Part shown: positions 32,559-41,479 of the stretch, in pieces
Layout: every line of letters begins with the position of its first letter
How positions within the stretch are numbered: position 1 is the first letter of the stretch
Assembly: GCA_018374635.1 (NCBI GenBank)
Contig: JAHAEW010000010.1
Span: 1 to 60,864 of the forward strand
From: Clostridiales bacterium
GTDB taxonomy: Bacteria; Bacillota; Clostridia; Oscillospirales; Oscillospiraceae
DNA: 60,864 nucleotides
Direction: 5' to 3'
Made by a program: the position numbers and the translations under genes
The notes under the pieces: model-generated
Database searches by the model: none
Seen by the model: the letters and a program-made list of their open reading frames with translations, nothing else
Told to the model about the DNA's origin: nothing

Positions 32559-33248
32559 TCAGTCGATCTTATAGCCAACGCCCCACACCGTCTTGATGAA
32601 GCGGGGGTTGCGGGAGGGCTCCCCCATCTTCTCCCGGAGGCGGCGGATATGGACCATGACCGTGTTGTTCCGGTCCAGATACTTCTCCTTCCAGACCGAT
32701 TCAAAGAGCTTTTCCGCCGAGATGACCTGTCCCCGGTTTTCACAGAGCATCCAGAGGATGTCAAACTCAATGGGGGTGAGCACCAGGGGCTGGTCATAGA
32801 GCCAGCACTCGTGGGTGGAGCGGTTGATGACCAGGCCGTTGAAGTCAATGACCTCCCCGGCGCTCTTGTCCGTTTCGTTGTAGCGGGTATAGCGCCGGAG
32901 CTGGGCCTTGACCCGGGCGATGAGTTCCAGGGGGTTGAAGGGCTTGGTGATGTAATCGTCGGCCCCGATGGTCAGGCCGGTGATCTTGTCGGAGTCCTCC
33001 ACCTTGGCCGTGAGCATGAGTACGGGGAAATGGTGCTCCTTGCGGATCTCACTGCAAAGGGTAAAGCCGGAGATGTCGGGGAGCATCACGTCCAGGATAG
33101 CCAGATCCAGGGGGACGGAGCGCACCACCTCCAGCGCGGCGGTGCCGCTGCCGCATTTGTGGATGGTAAAGCCCTCGCTCTGGAGATAGACCTCCACCAG
33201 GTCGGCGATCTCCGGTTCATCATCCACCACCAGGATATGGGTCTCCAT
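32559..33248 (-). CDS. OmpR/VanR-type response regulator, orphan
   Basis: A 229-residue two-component response regulator. The receiver domain (1-120) has the acidic pair DDE at about 10-12, the phosphorylated Asp at about 53 (LAILDVMLPD) and the conserved Lys at about 103 (TKPF). The C-terminal winged helix (about 135-228) ends with FIKTVWGVGYKID, typical of the OmpR/PhoB family. No sensor kinase lies beside it, so it is an orphan here. ATG 33248 is chosen over the GTG two codons upstream because of GGGGGAG at the proper distance. Confidence 0.9.
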   Translation of the reverse strand: METHILVVDDEPEIADLVEVYLQSEGFTIHKCGSGTAALEVVRSVPLDLAILDVMLPDISGFTLCSEIRKEHHFPVLMLTAKVEDSDKITGLTIGADDYITKPFNPLELIARVKAQLRRYTRYNETDKSAGEVIDFNGLVINRSTHECWLYDQPLVLTPIEFDILWMLCENRGQVISAEKLFESVWKEKYLDRNNTVMVHIRRLREKMGEPSRNPRFIKTVWGVGYKID

Positions 33249-33336
33249 AGACACTCCCCCTTCTCAGAAATGGTACCGACATTATACCCGTCTGTTGGGA
33301 GACAAGTCAAGAAGCGGGGGGAAACGTAAGAAAAAG

Positions 33337-33573
33337 TTAATGGCAGAACAGGGCCAGACCCAGAAGAAATACCACCAGACCCGGCAGGATCTGCTCGGCC
33401 TGTCGGGGCGTACGGATCAGGCCCAGAAGCAGCATGACCGCTCCAACCGGCAGCAGCGCCAGGGGAAGCAGCGCAAAAAAGAGCGCGGCAAAGGGCAGGC
33501 CCACCGCCACAAGAACCAGGCCGATCAGGGCCAGAAGAAAGAGGACCGCCGTGCATAGTGTGAGCGTCAACAT
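33337..33573 (-). CDS. Small hydrophobic membrane protein
   Basis: A 78-residue, very hydrophobic protein with two or three membrane segments (LTLTLCTAVLFLLALIGLVL, FALLPLALLPVGAVMLLLGL and a C-terminal ILPGLVVFLLGLALF) and a short basic RTPRQ loop. No family recognised. ATG 33573 is preceded by AGGGAGTGGTAGCG. It lies between the response regulator and a divergent tiny ORF; function unknown. Confidence 0.6.
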   Translation of the reverse strand: MLTLTLCTAVLFLLALIGLVLVAVGLPFAALFFALLPLALLPVGAVMLLLGLIRTPRQAEQILPGLVVFLLGLALFCH

Positions 33574-33746
33574 CGCTACCACTCCCTTCTTAGGTTGCGT
33601 TCAGTATACGTTCCAAGCCTGAAAGCTCCTTAAAGAAAGGATTAAAAAAGTCTAAAACCCGAAAATGAGCATCAGAGTCCGGTTTAACGGACCGTAAGAG
33701 GCGTATTCTGAAGACAACTTCTCAGAACAGAAAGGGGCGTCTCCTG

Positions 33747-33866
33747 ATGTATTATGAATTTCGATGGGTTTGCGGACATGTGGAGGTATACGACCATGCC
33801 GGGCGGTTCTGCTTCTCGGCGGACAGCGAGCAGGAGGCGCGGGAGGAACTGTCCGAAGCGGCGTAA
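33747..33866 (+). CDS. Tiny hypothetical protein (39 aa)
   Basis: A 39-residue ORF that reads MYYEFRWVCGHVEVYDHAGR, then FCFSADSEQEAREELSEAA. It has AAAGGGG 10 bases before the ATG and a plausible protein-like composition: a short beta-rich start with two Cys and an acidic helix at the end. No known domain. It stands alone between the small membrane gene and the 33927 gene, with a small hairpin (gtccg / cggac, 33675-33693) in its leader. Moderate support only. Confidence 0.5.
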   Translation: MYYEFRWVCGHVEVYDHAGRFCFSADSEQEAREELSEAA

Positions 33867-33926
33867 TCTGCCGCCTGCGAGCCTCTTGGGCTTCTCAAGG
33901 AGCGGGATCAAATGGAGGATAACAGA

Positions 33927-34895
33927 TCAGGCGCCCTTGGCCGGGGCCTGCGCCTTGCCGTTCCGGTCGGTCATGGTATCCAGAGAGTTCCGGATGGAGT
34001 GGGCGGCATAGCCCGAGGAGCGGCTGAACTGCCCCCAGGCCAGCCAGCAGCCGAAGAGCCAGAAGAGCAGCGCCTTGAGCAGCGCGCCCAGGCCATAGCC
34101 GGCGGACCAGAGCCCGGGCAGCTGGGACAGCGTGGGCCAGAGGCCGGAGAGCGCGTGGGCCGCGTAGACACAGTGTCCCAAGCCCAGGAGCAGGGTGGCG
34201 GCCAGGGAGAACAGCACGGCGGTCACCAGCGGGGCAGGGGGTTCCATGCGCCCGCGCAGGAGCTTATATCCCTGAAAGGCGCACAGCGGCGGGATGGCAT
34301 AGGCCAGCAGAAAGACCCGGTCCAGGAGCACGATGGTGACAATAGACGGGATCAGCCCCACCAGCGTGCCGAGCAGCGCGCCGGCCAAGCCGTGGGCGCG
34401 GCTCCCGGAGGCGCGCACCGGGCGGAGGGTCTTTTCCGCCTTGCGCAGGCAGGCGCGGTGGACCGGGCCAAAGCCGAAGTCCTGCACTTTGGCCAGGGCG
34501 TCGCAGTCTGTTTTCTGGCAGAGGGGGCAGGTATCGGGGGCCGGGATGCGGTCGGCTTGGAGCGCCTTGGCCATGTGCTCCACGGCCCCGGCAAAGTCAG
34601 GATCTTCGTTCTGTTCCCGGGCGGGCTTGTAGGTGAGGCTGTATGTGCCGGAAGAGACCACGCCGATGGTCCAGCCCTGGCCCAGCGTCTCCCGCAGGGA
34701 TTTCAGCCGATCGGCGGACAAAATGCCGTTGACCCGAAAGAAAAAGCACACAACGCCCCGGCCCCGGGCGGCCAGCGCGGCCTCAAAGGGGTACCGGCGG
34801 CATGCGCCGTAGATCCGGTTTTCCCGGAGCAGATAACCGCCCTCCCGCGCGAAGGCGGAAAACGCGGCGGTAAGTGAACTGGTTGCAGCAGACAT
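33927..34895 (-). CDS. Membrane protein with N-terminal cysteine-rich domain, unknown
   Basis: A 322-residue protein without a known family. The N-terminal half (about 1-160) is soluble and contains a possible zinc site CPLCQKTDC at about residues 124-132. The C-terminal half has about five hydrophobic segments (for example GALLGTLVGLIPSIVTIVLL and LVTAVLFSLAATLLLGLG) and a short polar tail. The start is placed at ATG 34895 (MSAATSSL), after GGGAGCGAATCTGTC; an upstream ATG at 34916 would add seven residues. Divergent from tatD. Confidence 0.7.
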   Translation of the reverse strand: MSAATSSLTAAFSAFAREGGYLLRENRIYGACRRYPFEAALAARGRGVVCFFFRVNGILSADRLKSLRETLGQGWTIGVVSSGTYSLTYKPAREQNEDPDFAGAVEHMAKALQADRIPAPDTCPLCQKTDCDALAKVQDFGFGPVHRACLRKAEKTLRPVRASGSRAHGLAGALLGTLVGLIPSIVTIVLLDRVFLLAYAIPPLCAFQGYKLLRGRMEPPAPLVTAVLFSLAATLLLGLGHCVYAAHALSGLWPTLSQLPGLWSAGYGLGALLKALLFWLFGCWLAWGQFSRSSGYAAHSIRNSLDTMTDRNGKAQAPAKGA

Positions 34896-35000
34896 GACAG
34901 ATTCGCTCCCTTGCATTCGAGTAGAAATCATTGTATCATAAACAAAGAGGAAAAACACTATACGCCTCCGTATGATTTTTGACGAGAGAGGTCGGAGAAC

Positions 35001-35774
35001 ATGTATTTTGACACCCATGCCCATTATGACAGCGACGCGTTTGACGCCGACCGCCGCCAGGTCCTGGAGGGCCTTGCGGAGCGGGGGGTGGAGCTGGTGG
35101 TCAATCCGGGCTGTGATCTGGAGACGTCCCGCTTTGCGGTGGAGCTGGCGGAGCGCCATCCCTTTCTCTATGCCGCGGTGGGATACCACCCGGAAAATCT
35201 GGAGGGGGTCTCCCTGGCGGATCTGGACGCCATCCGCACGCTGGCGGCCCATCCCCGGGTAAAGGCCATCGGCGAGATCGGACTGGACTACTACTGGGTG
35301 AAGGACCCGGAGGGCCGGGCCAGGGAGCGGGCGTTCTATGACGCGCAGCTCTCCCTGGCGGAGGAGCTGGACCTTCCCGCCATCGTACACGACCGGGACG
35401 CCCACCAGGACTGCCTGGACATTGCCCGGGCCCACCCCAACGCCCGGGGGGTGTTCCACTGCTATGCGGGCAGCGTGGAGGAGGCAAAGGTCCTGGTCCG
35501 GATGGGATGGATGCTCTCCTTCACCGGGAATATCACCTTTAAAAAGGCCCGGCGCGCGCTGGAGGTGCTGGAGTGGCTCCCGCTGGAACACATCATGCTG
35601 GAGACCGACGCGCCCTATATGGCGCCGGAGCCCTTCCGGGGGCGGCGGTGCGACTCGGGATACCTCTACCGCATGGCGGAGACCGTGGCCCAGATCAAGG
35701 GCATGAGCACGGAAGAGGTGGCACGGATCACGACGGAAAACGGCAGGCGTTTTTTCAAGATCGGGGAAGTATGA
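35001..35774 (+). CDS. tatD: TatD-family DNase/hydrolase
   Basis: A 257-residue TIM-barrel metal-dependent hydrolase of the TatD family (deoxyribonuclease activity in characterised members). Metal ligands: DTHAHYDS at the N-terminus, the Glu in GEIGLDYYW, His in VHDRDAH, His in FHCYAGS, and Asp in LETDAPYM; the FRGRRC motif near the C-terminus is typical. ATG 35001 follows GAGAGGTCGGAGAAC. Forms a pair with the radical SAM gene 35 bases downstream. Confidence 0.93.
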   Translation: MYFDTHAHYDSDAFDADRRQVLEGLAERGVELVVNPGCDLETSRFAVELAERHPFLYAAVGYHPENLEGVSLADLDAIRTLAAHPRVKAIGEIGLDYYWVKDPEGRARERAFYDAQLSLAEELDLPAIVHDRDAHQDCLDIARAHPNARGVFHCYAGSVEEAKVLVRMGWMLSFTGNITFKKARRALEVLEWLPLEHIMLETDAPYMAPEPFRGRRCDSGYLYRMAETVAQIKGMSTEEVARITTENGRRFFKIGEV

Positions 35775-35808
35775 CGGCCTGGGGCCGAATCGAAGGGAGT
35801 TAATCTGT

Positions 35809-36426
35809 ATGATGACCATATCCTATGAATATGAAGGCGCGCTCTACATCAACCTCACCAACCGCTGCGACTGCGCCTGTGTATTCTGCCTGCGCCACAA
35901 CGGACACAAGGGGAGCATCTATGCCGACGACCTGTGGCTGGAGCATGAGCCCACCCGGGAGGAGGCTCTGGACGACCTGAGGAGGCGGGACCTCCCCTCC
36001 TACCGGGAGCTGGTGTTCTGCGGCTTTGGGGAGCCCATGTTCCGTACCGACGATATCCTGTGGCTGGTGGACCGGCTGAAGGAGGAGGTCCCCGGCCTTC
36101 CCCCGGTGCGCATCAACACGAACGGACACGCCAACCTGATCCAGGGCCGGGATGTGACGCCCGGTCTGGCGGGTCGGATCGACACGGTGTCCATCTCGCT
36201 GAACGGCTCCACGGCGGAGGAGTACTGCGCCGTGACCCAGCCCAGGGACGGGGTCCGGGGCTGGGAGGCCATGCTGGACTTTACCCGGCTGGCCGCGGCG
36301 CATGTGCCCCATGTGGTCATGACCATCGTGGACCGGGACAAGACGCCGGAGGAGATTCAGCGCTGCCGCGGTCTGGCCGAGAGCCTGGGCGCGCGGCTCC
36401 GGGTCAGAGCGTACATCCCGGAGTAA
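35809..36426 (+). CDS. TatD-linked radical SAM protein
   Basis: A 205-residue minimal radical SAM enzyme of the group found next to tatD in Firmicutes. The cluster motif C-x3-C-x2-C is seen in NRCDCACVFCLR at about residues 21-32, followed by CGFGEPM (GGE-like motif binding SAM) and RINTNGHANL. No second iron-sulfur domain (SPASM) is present. The substrate is unknown; co-conservation with TatD suggests a joint repair or modification role. The start is one of two adjacent ATG codons (35809, 35812), with AAGGGAG upstream. Confidence 0.9.
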   Translation: MMTISYEYEGALYINLTNRCDCACVFCLRHNGHKGSIYADDLWLEHEPTREEALDDLRRRDLPSYRELVFCGFGEPMFRTDDILWLVDRLKEEVPGLPPVRINTNGHANLIQGRDVTPGLAGRIDTVSISLNGSTAEEYCAVTQPRDGVRGWEAMLDFTRLAAAHVPHVVMTIVDRDKTPEEIQRCRGLAESLGARLRVRAYIPE

Positions 36427-36618
36427 GGGCTGTCCCCGTTTTTGGGGGGGTGAAGAGGGAAAAGCACTACCTTTTTCGGGAAAAAGCTGATATAATGATC
36501 GTGAGTATCCTGCCGCGCGTATGCGCCAATGGGAAAGAACCGCGCACGCATCAAGATAAGAGAAGAAAGAGGATATGTCAGCCGCACGCTTTGTCCCAAA
36601 GTAAGGGAGGAACGTCAC

Positions 36619-37833
36619 ATGAAGCAGCCAGCCGCCGCGCCGAAACGGATGTCTGTCTCGGTCTCTATGCTGGGCGGTTTCGGTATAGAGGTAAATGGAA
36701 ATCTCCTGACCGACGAGATCAATCGCTCGCAGAAACCATGGAATGTCCTTTGCTATCTGATCATGCACCGGGACCGGAATGTGTCCCAGTCGGAGCTGAT
36801 CGAGCTGTTCTGGCCGGAGGAGAACAGCTCCAACCCGGTCAATGCCCTGAAGACCCTGCTCCACCGGGTCCGGGCCATGCTTGAGCCGCTGTTCCCCAGC
36901 GAGACGCCCCCGATCCTCTCCCAGCGGGGCTCCTATTCCTGGAACCGGGACATCGCGTGCAGCGTGGACGCCGACCGCTTTGAGGCGCTGTGCCTGCGCA
37001 CCCAGGAGAAAGACCGGAGCGATGAGGAGCGGATGGCCTGCTACCGGGAGGCGACCGGGCTGTACAAAGGGGACTTCCTGCCAAAGCAGGAAAACCATAT
37101 GTGGGTGATCTCCCTGTCCACCCATTACCATGCTCTTTTTGTCCGGGCGGTGAAGGAGTATGCCGCTCTCCTGGAAAAACATGAGCAGTTTGAAGAGATG
37201 ACCGCCCTGTGCAGCCGTGCCAGCGGGCTGGACACTTAGGATGAGGGACTTCATATCCTGGTGGTGCGCTCTCTGGTCAAGCAGGGGCGGGACGCCGCCG
37301 CGCTGGAGCGCTATGAGATGGCGACCGATCTGCTCTACCGGAGTCTGGGCGTCACGCCCTCGGCCGAGCTGCGGGATCTCTATACCGCCATTATGGCCAC
37401 AGAAAAGAGCCTGGAGACCGACCTGGCGGTCATTCAGCAGAGCCTGAAGGAGACTGCCATCCGCCCCGGGGCCTTTGTGTGCGAGTACGGCTGCTTCCGG
37501 GAGACCTACCGGCTGGAGGCCCGCCGGGCCGCCCGCAACGGGACCTGCGTCCATCTGGCGCTTTTGACGGTCTCTCTGCCCGGCGGCGGGATGCCGGAGC
37601 TGGGGGCCCTGAACAATACGATGGATCAGCTGCTTGCCATTCTCACCAACGGCCTGCGGCGGGGAGATGTGGTCTCCCGGTACAGCGGGGCGCAGTATGT
37701 TGTGATGTTGCCCGCGGCCAACTTTGAGGATTCCGCCATGGTCATGGAGCGGATCGTCTCTGCATTCTACCGGCAGCACCGGCGCAGTTTTCTCAAGATC
37801 TCTTACCGGATCCGGGAGCTGGAGATGGCGTGA
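36619..37833 (+). pseudogene. BTAD/SARP-type regulator interrupted by a nonsense codon
   Basis: A transcription factor with an N-terminal OmpR-like winged helix (VSMLGGFGIEVNGNLL..), a bacterial transcriptional activator domain (BTAD, TPR-like) and a C-terminal degenerate GGDEF-like domain (RRGDVVSRYSGAQYVVMLP, where SGAQY replaces GGDEF). An in-frame TAG at 37237-37239 splits it: SGLDT, stop, DEGLHILVVRSL. The reading frame is the same on both sides, and BTAD proteins usually have a Tyr/Pro-type residue at that place before the conserved DE-LH, so a single substitution created the stop. The first part (207 aa) has AGGGAGG before ATG 36619. It precedes the sortase/pilus genes and was probably their regulator. 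Confidence 0.8.
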
Positions 37834-37856
37834 GCGAAAAAGGAGCACGAGATTCC

Positions 37857-38592
37857 ATGAGACAACGCAGATTCTGGGCAGCACTCTGTTTTGCCGCCGC
37901 CGCAGCGTGGAAGAGCGGCCGGCCCGTCCCGCTGCCCACGCCGCGCTATACGGCGCAGCCCACGCCCGCGCCGGAGGATACGCCCCTCCCCTCCCCCTCC
38001 GCGACGCCCATGCCCTGGCCGGAGGCCGATGACGGGGGCCTTCCCCAGGATCAGGTGTTTGTCAGCGAGGGGCGGCAAAGCCTATGTGAGTGGCAGTATG
38101 CGCCTTGTGATCCCAAAACTCGATGTGGACGTCCCGGTCCTGGACGGCGTGGATGAGCAGACCCTCCTCCAGGGGGAGGGCCTGTATGACTATGCCCAGA
38201 TGCCGGATGAGACCGGAGGCAATGTGTCCATCGCGGGCCACCGGAACTGGGTGCGCAGCGGCCAGATCACAGACGACGTCCCCTTTTATTACCTGCATAC
38301 CATCGGGCCGGGCGACTGCCTCTATCTGGTGGATGATGCGCACATCTACCAGTATGTCTGGGACCAGACCAGGATCATTGAGCCGGACGACTGGAGCGTC
38401 ATCTACTGCCAGAGCTTTTCCTGCCTGACCCTGACCACCTGTACGCCCATCGGCGTGGCGGACCACCGCTATGTGGTGCGTGCCCGGCAGGTGGATATCC
38501 TGCCCTATGACGAAGCGTACGATTACCCCGCCTGGCTGGACATCGGCACGGCGGACCCTTCCCCCATTCCAACTGAGGAGGTAACACCTTGA
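37857..38592 (+). pseudogene. Sortase with frameshift in the N-terminal region
   Basis: The catalytic sortase domain (38090-38592) has all three active residues: His in SIAGHRNW, Cys in TLTTCTP and Arg in YVVRARQV, so it is a class with the TLxTC motif. Its N-terminal membrane anchor and Pro-rich linker (MRQRRFWAALCFAAAAA.., PTPAPEDTPLPSPSATP) are encoded in a different frame from 37857. The two frames join naturally as FVSEG / GKAYVSGSM if one base is removed near 38070-38073 (agcgaggggcggcaaa). So the gene appears to have a one-base insertion, or the sequence has an error. It lies between the broken regulator and the transglutaminase-like gene. Confidence 0.75.
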
Positions 38593-39509
38593 ATCGACCC
38601 ATCCAAAAGCGCGTCGGCGCCGCAGCGCTGGCCCTGCTGCTGACGGCGGGCGTCGCCGGCACAGCATTCCAGATCTGGGCGGAGGCTTCCAATGTTCCGT
38701 CCAAGACCGTCATGCACAGCGGTGTCACTGTCCTCTCCAACGCGAAAGCCGCCGTGGATACGTCCAACCTGAGCGAGGGCTTTATCCAGGTCAAATACAC
38801 CGGCGGGAAAAATGTCCGCATCAAAGTGCAGATCACCAAGAGCGGCGGCACGACCTATACTTACAACCTGAACAATACCGGCAGCTACGAGACCTTTCCC
38901 CTGACCGAGGGGGACGGAAGCTATACCGTCAAGGTGTTTGAGAACACCTCCGGCACGAAATATGCCCAGGCGTACAGCACCAGCGTCTCCCTGAAGCTGC
39001 GCAACGCGTTCCTGCCCTTCCTCTACCCCAACCAGTATGTGAATTATACGGAAAAGAGCGCCACTGTGGCCAAGGGAAAAGAGATCGTGCAGAATGCCGG
39101 CGCGACCGATGATCTGGCCAAGGTAAGCGCGATTTTCAACTGGGTGACCAGCAATTTCAGCTATGATTACGATCTGGCGGCCAACCCGCCTGCGGGCTAT
39201 CTGCCCGATGTGGACAAGGTGCTGGCCGCGCGCAAGGGCATCTGCTTTGACTATGCGGCGGTCATGGCCGCCATGCTCCGCTCTCAGGACATTCCCTGCA
39301 AGCTGGTCGTGGGCTATGCGGGCAAGATCTACCACGCCTGGATCGACGTCTATGTGGAGGGCGTGGGCTGGATCAAGAATGCCATCTACTTTGACGGCAA
39401 GAGCTGGACCATGATGGACCCCACCTTTGTCTCCACCGGCAAGGGGAGCGCCTCCATCATGAAGTACGTGACCACCCCCAGCAACTATTCCCAGAAATAC
39501 GCCTACTAA
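38589..39509 (+). CDS. Secreted transglutaminase-like protein
   Basis: A 306-residue exported protein. The signal peptide covers about residues 1-32 (GAAALALLLTAGVAGTAF). The N-terminal domain (35-150) is beta-rich; the C-terminal transglutaminase-like domain has the catalytic triad Cys219 (RKGICFDYA), His249 (IYHAWIDV) and Asp277 (MMDPTF). It may cross-link, or hydrolyse isopeptide bonds in, surface proteins. It begins with TTG (38589), overlapping the sortase stop, with GAGGAGGTAACACC upstream. Its position beside a sortase and pilin genes supports a role in surface-filament maturation; that is inference. Confidence 0.85.
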   Translation: MNRPIQKRVGAAALALLLTAGVAGTAFQIWAEASNVPSKTVMHSGVTVLSNAKAAVDTSNLSEGFIQVKYTGGKNVRIKVQITKSGGTTYTYNLNNTGSYETFPLTEGDGSYTVKVFENTSGTKYAQAYSTSVSLKLRNAFLPFLYPNQYVNYTEKSATVAKGKEIVQNAGATDDLAKVSAIFNWVTSNFSYDYDLAANPPAGYLPDVDKVLAARKGICFDYAAVMAAMLRSQDIPCKLVVGYAGKIYHAWIDVYVEGVGWIKNAIYFDGKSWTMMDPTFVSTGKGSASIMKYVTTPSNYSQKYAY

Positions 39510-39536
39510 ATAAGGAACGGAAAGGGAGCGGAAAAG

Positions 39537-40583
39537 ATGAAAAAGACGGCAAAGCCCCAGGTGCTTGGCCCGGATGAGCTCTCTGTATTCTGTTATGAGC
39601 TCTCCCTGATGGTCCAGGCCGGCATCGGCTCGGAGGAGAGTGTGGGGATCCTGGCCCAGGACGCCAGGTCCCCCCGTGAGAAGGAGCTGCTGGAACGGAT
39701 GCACGCGGTTCTGCTGGAGGGGCGCGCGCTCTCCGCCGCGCTGGAGGAGGCGGGGGTATTCCCCCGCTATATGCTGCGCATGGTGGAGATCGGCCAGGTC
39801 TCCGGCCGGCTGGAGCAGGTGCTCTCGGCGCTCTCCGCTTACTACCGCCGGGAGGCGGACACCCGGCAGTCCCTCCGCCGGGCCATCGCCTATCCGGCGG
39901 CCATGGCCGTGCTCATCGCGGTGGTCTTTCTGGCGCTGGTCTCCCGGGTGCTGCCTGTATTCCAGCAGGTATTCAGCCAGCTGGGGGTGAGTCTCTCCCC
40001 CGTTGCCCAGGGGTTGATGACCTTTGGCGCGGTGAGTAAATATGTGGCCGCCGCCTTTGCGGTGGTGCTGGTGGCGGCCGCGGTGTGGGTGCTCTGGATG
40101 TTCCACACCGCCAAGGGTCAGGCCGCCATGAGCCGTCTGCTCTCGGGCACCGGGCCCTATCGGGCGGTGGACCGCAGCCGCTTCGCCTCGGCTATGGCGC
40201 TCATGCTCTCCAGCGGGCTCCCGCTGGATGAGGCCATGGACCGCTCCTGCGACCTGCTGGACGGGACGGGGATCGCCCCCTCCCTGAAGGAGTGCCGGGA
40301 CCGGATGGCGGCGGGGACCGCGTTTGCCGACGCGGTGGAGGGATGCGGCCTGTTTACCGGCCTCCAGGCCGGCCTCCTGAGCGCGGGATTTCGGGCCGGC
40401 GTATCCGAGCAGGCTATGGAGGAGATCGCCCGCCGCTGCCAGGCCGACGCCGATGAGCGGCTGTCCCTTCTGCTCAGCCGCTTTGAATATGCCCTGGTCA
40501 TCATCCTCTGTCTGGCGGTGGGGCTGGTGCTCCTGTCCGTGATGCTGCCCCTGCTGGGGGTGCTCTCCGCCATCGGCGGCTGA
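39537..40583 (+). CDS. PilC/GspF-family platform protein
   Basis: A 348-residue type IV pilus/type II secretion inner-membrane platform protein. It has the family's two repeated cytosolic four-helix domains (about 10-120 and 205-315) and membrane segments near 118-140, 160-190 and 320-345. Typical motifs: LSLMVQAGIGSEESV, VEIGQVSGRLEQVL in the first repeat; ALMLSSGLPLDEAM in the second. It would anchor the motor ATPase and the growing pseudopilus. ATG 39537 follows GGAAAGGGAGCGGAAAAG. Confidence 0.9.
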   Translation: MKKTAKPQVLGPDELSVFCYELSLMVQAGIGSEESVGILAQDARSPREKELLERMHAVLLEGRALSAALEEAGVFPRYMLRMVEIGQVSGRLEQVLSALSAYYRREADTRQSLRRAIAYPAAMAVLIAVVFLALVSRVLPVFQQVFSQLGVSLSPVAQGLMTFGAVSKYVAAAFAVVLVAAAVWVLWMFHTAKGQAAMSRLLSGTGPYRAVDRSRFASAMALMLSSGLPLDEAMDRSCDLLDGTGIAPSLKECRDRMAAGTAFADAVEGCGLFTGLQAGLLSAGFRAGVSEQAMEEIARRCQADADERLSLLLSRFEYALVIILCLAVGLVLLSVMLPLLGVLSAIGG

Positions 40584-40610
40584 TAGAGACCGGTTTTGGG
40601 AGGTGTTTTT

Positions 40611-40946
40611 TTGTTCCAGCCCAGACATACCCTGCGCCGGGTCCTGCCCCTGGCGCTGCTGGTCGCTGTGCTGCCCGTAGTTCTCTTTGCCGCGGCGGGA
40701 GGACTGGGCGGAAAGGCGGACCAGGAGAGCCTGGCCATGACGGAACGCGCCGTCCGGCGCGCGGCGGTCCAGTGCTATGCGCTGGAGGGGAGCTACCCGG
40801 CCAGTCTGGCCGATCTGGAGGAGCGCTACGGCGTGTCCATTGATGAGAGCCGGATCTTTGTGGACTATCAGTACATCGCCTCCAACCTGATGCCCGACAT
40901 CACGGTTTTGCCCGCGGCAGAGCAGGGGGAGCCTGTTCTGGAATGA
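40611..40946 (+). CDS. Pilin-like single-span membrane protein
   Basis: A 111-residue protein with a basic N-terminus, one membrane helix at about residues 12-34 (PLALLVAVLPVVLFAAAGGL) and a small outer domain. The segment QCYALEGSYPASLADLEERYG resembles type II pseudopilins. No clear prepilin-peptidase cleavage site (G-F/M-x4-E) is seen. Start is the TTG at 40611, six bases after GGGAGG. Part of the pilC-pilT operon. Confidence 0.65.
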   Translation: MFQPRHTLRRVLPLALLVAVLPVVLFAAAGGLGGKADQESLAMTERAVRRAAVQCYALEGSYPASLADLEERYGVSIDESRIFVDYQYIASNLMPDITVLPAAEQGEPVLE

Positions 40947-40981
40947 TCGGGCGGCCCATTTTGGAAGGAGCGTGACCGGCA

Positions 40982-41479
40982 ATGAAACTCTCAAGCGAAG
41001 GGCGCGGACTGCGTTCCACTCTGGTCGTGGTACTGTGCGCCCTCTTTTTTATCCTGGCCATGGGGGTCACCCTGCTGGGCAGCGGAGTCTACCGGGATGT
41101 GGTGGCGGTCTCCGACAAAAATGAGGCAGAGCGCACGGCGCTGTCCTATCTGGTCAATCAGGTCCGCCGGTCCTGGCGCGTGGGGGTGGGTTCCTTTGAG
41201 GAGCAGCCCGCCCTGGAGCTGACCGATTCCGGCGAGACCGGCTACCACACGGTCCTCTATGTCTATGACGGACAGCTGCGGGAGCTCTACGCCGAGAAGG
41301 ACAGCGGCATGAAGGCCGAGGACGGCGTAGCCATTCTGCCTCTGGATCGTATGGAGCTGACGCTGGAGGGAGATCTTCTCACCATCACCGTGACGGCGGA
41401 GGATGGCGAGGTCTGTTCCGCCAGCGTCACGTCCCGGATGGGCGTGAACACGGTACCCGGCGGGGAGGTGTTGGGATGA
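40982..41479 (+). CDS. DUF4860-like pilin-associated protein
   Basis: A 165-residue protein with one N-terminal membrane helix at about 10-33 (STLVVVLCALFFILAMGVTLLG) and an outer beta-rich domain, resembling DUF4860 proteins that occur in Clostridia pilus clusters. It is likely a minor pseudopilin. ATG 40982 has GGAAGGAGCGTGACCGGCA upstream. Its stop overlaps the next start (ATGA). Confidence 0.7.
   Translation: MKLSSEGRGLRSTLVVVLCALFFILAMGVTLLGSGVYRDVVAVSDKNEAERTALSYLVNQVRRSWRVGVGSFEEQPALELTDSGETGYHTVLYVYDGQLRELYAEKDSGMKAEDGVAILPLDRMELTLEGDLLTITVTAEDGEVCSASVTSRMGVNTVPGGEVLG

Noticed and set aside
34896..35819. N-terminal extension of the 33927-34895 membrane protein through the tatD region
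   Set aside because: It would be antisense to the whole tatD gene and has no ribosome site; the ATG at 34895 fits.
37237..37239. TAG read as pyrrolysine in the BTAD regulator
   Set aside because: No pyl genes are seen and the family has no reason for this residue; a nonsense mutation is simpler.
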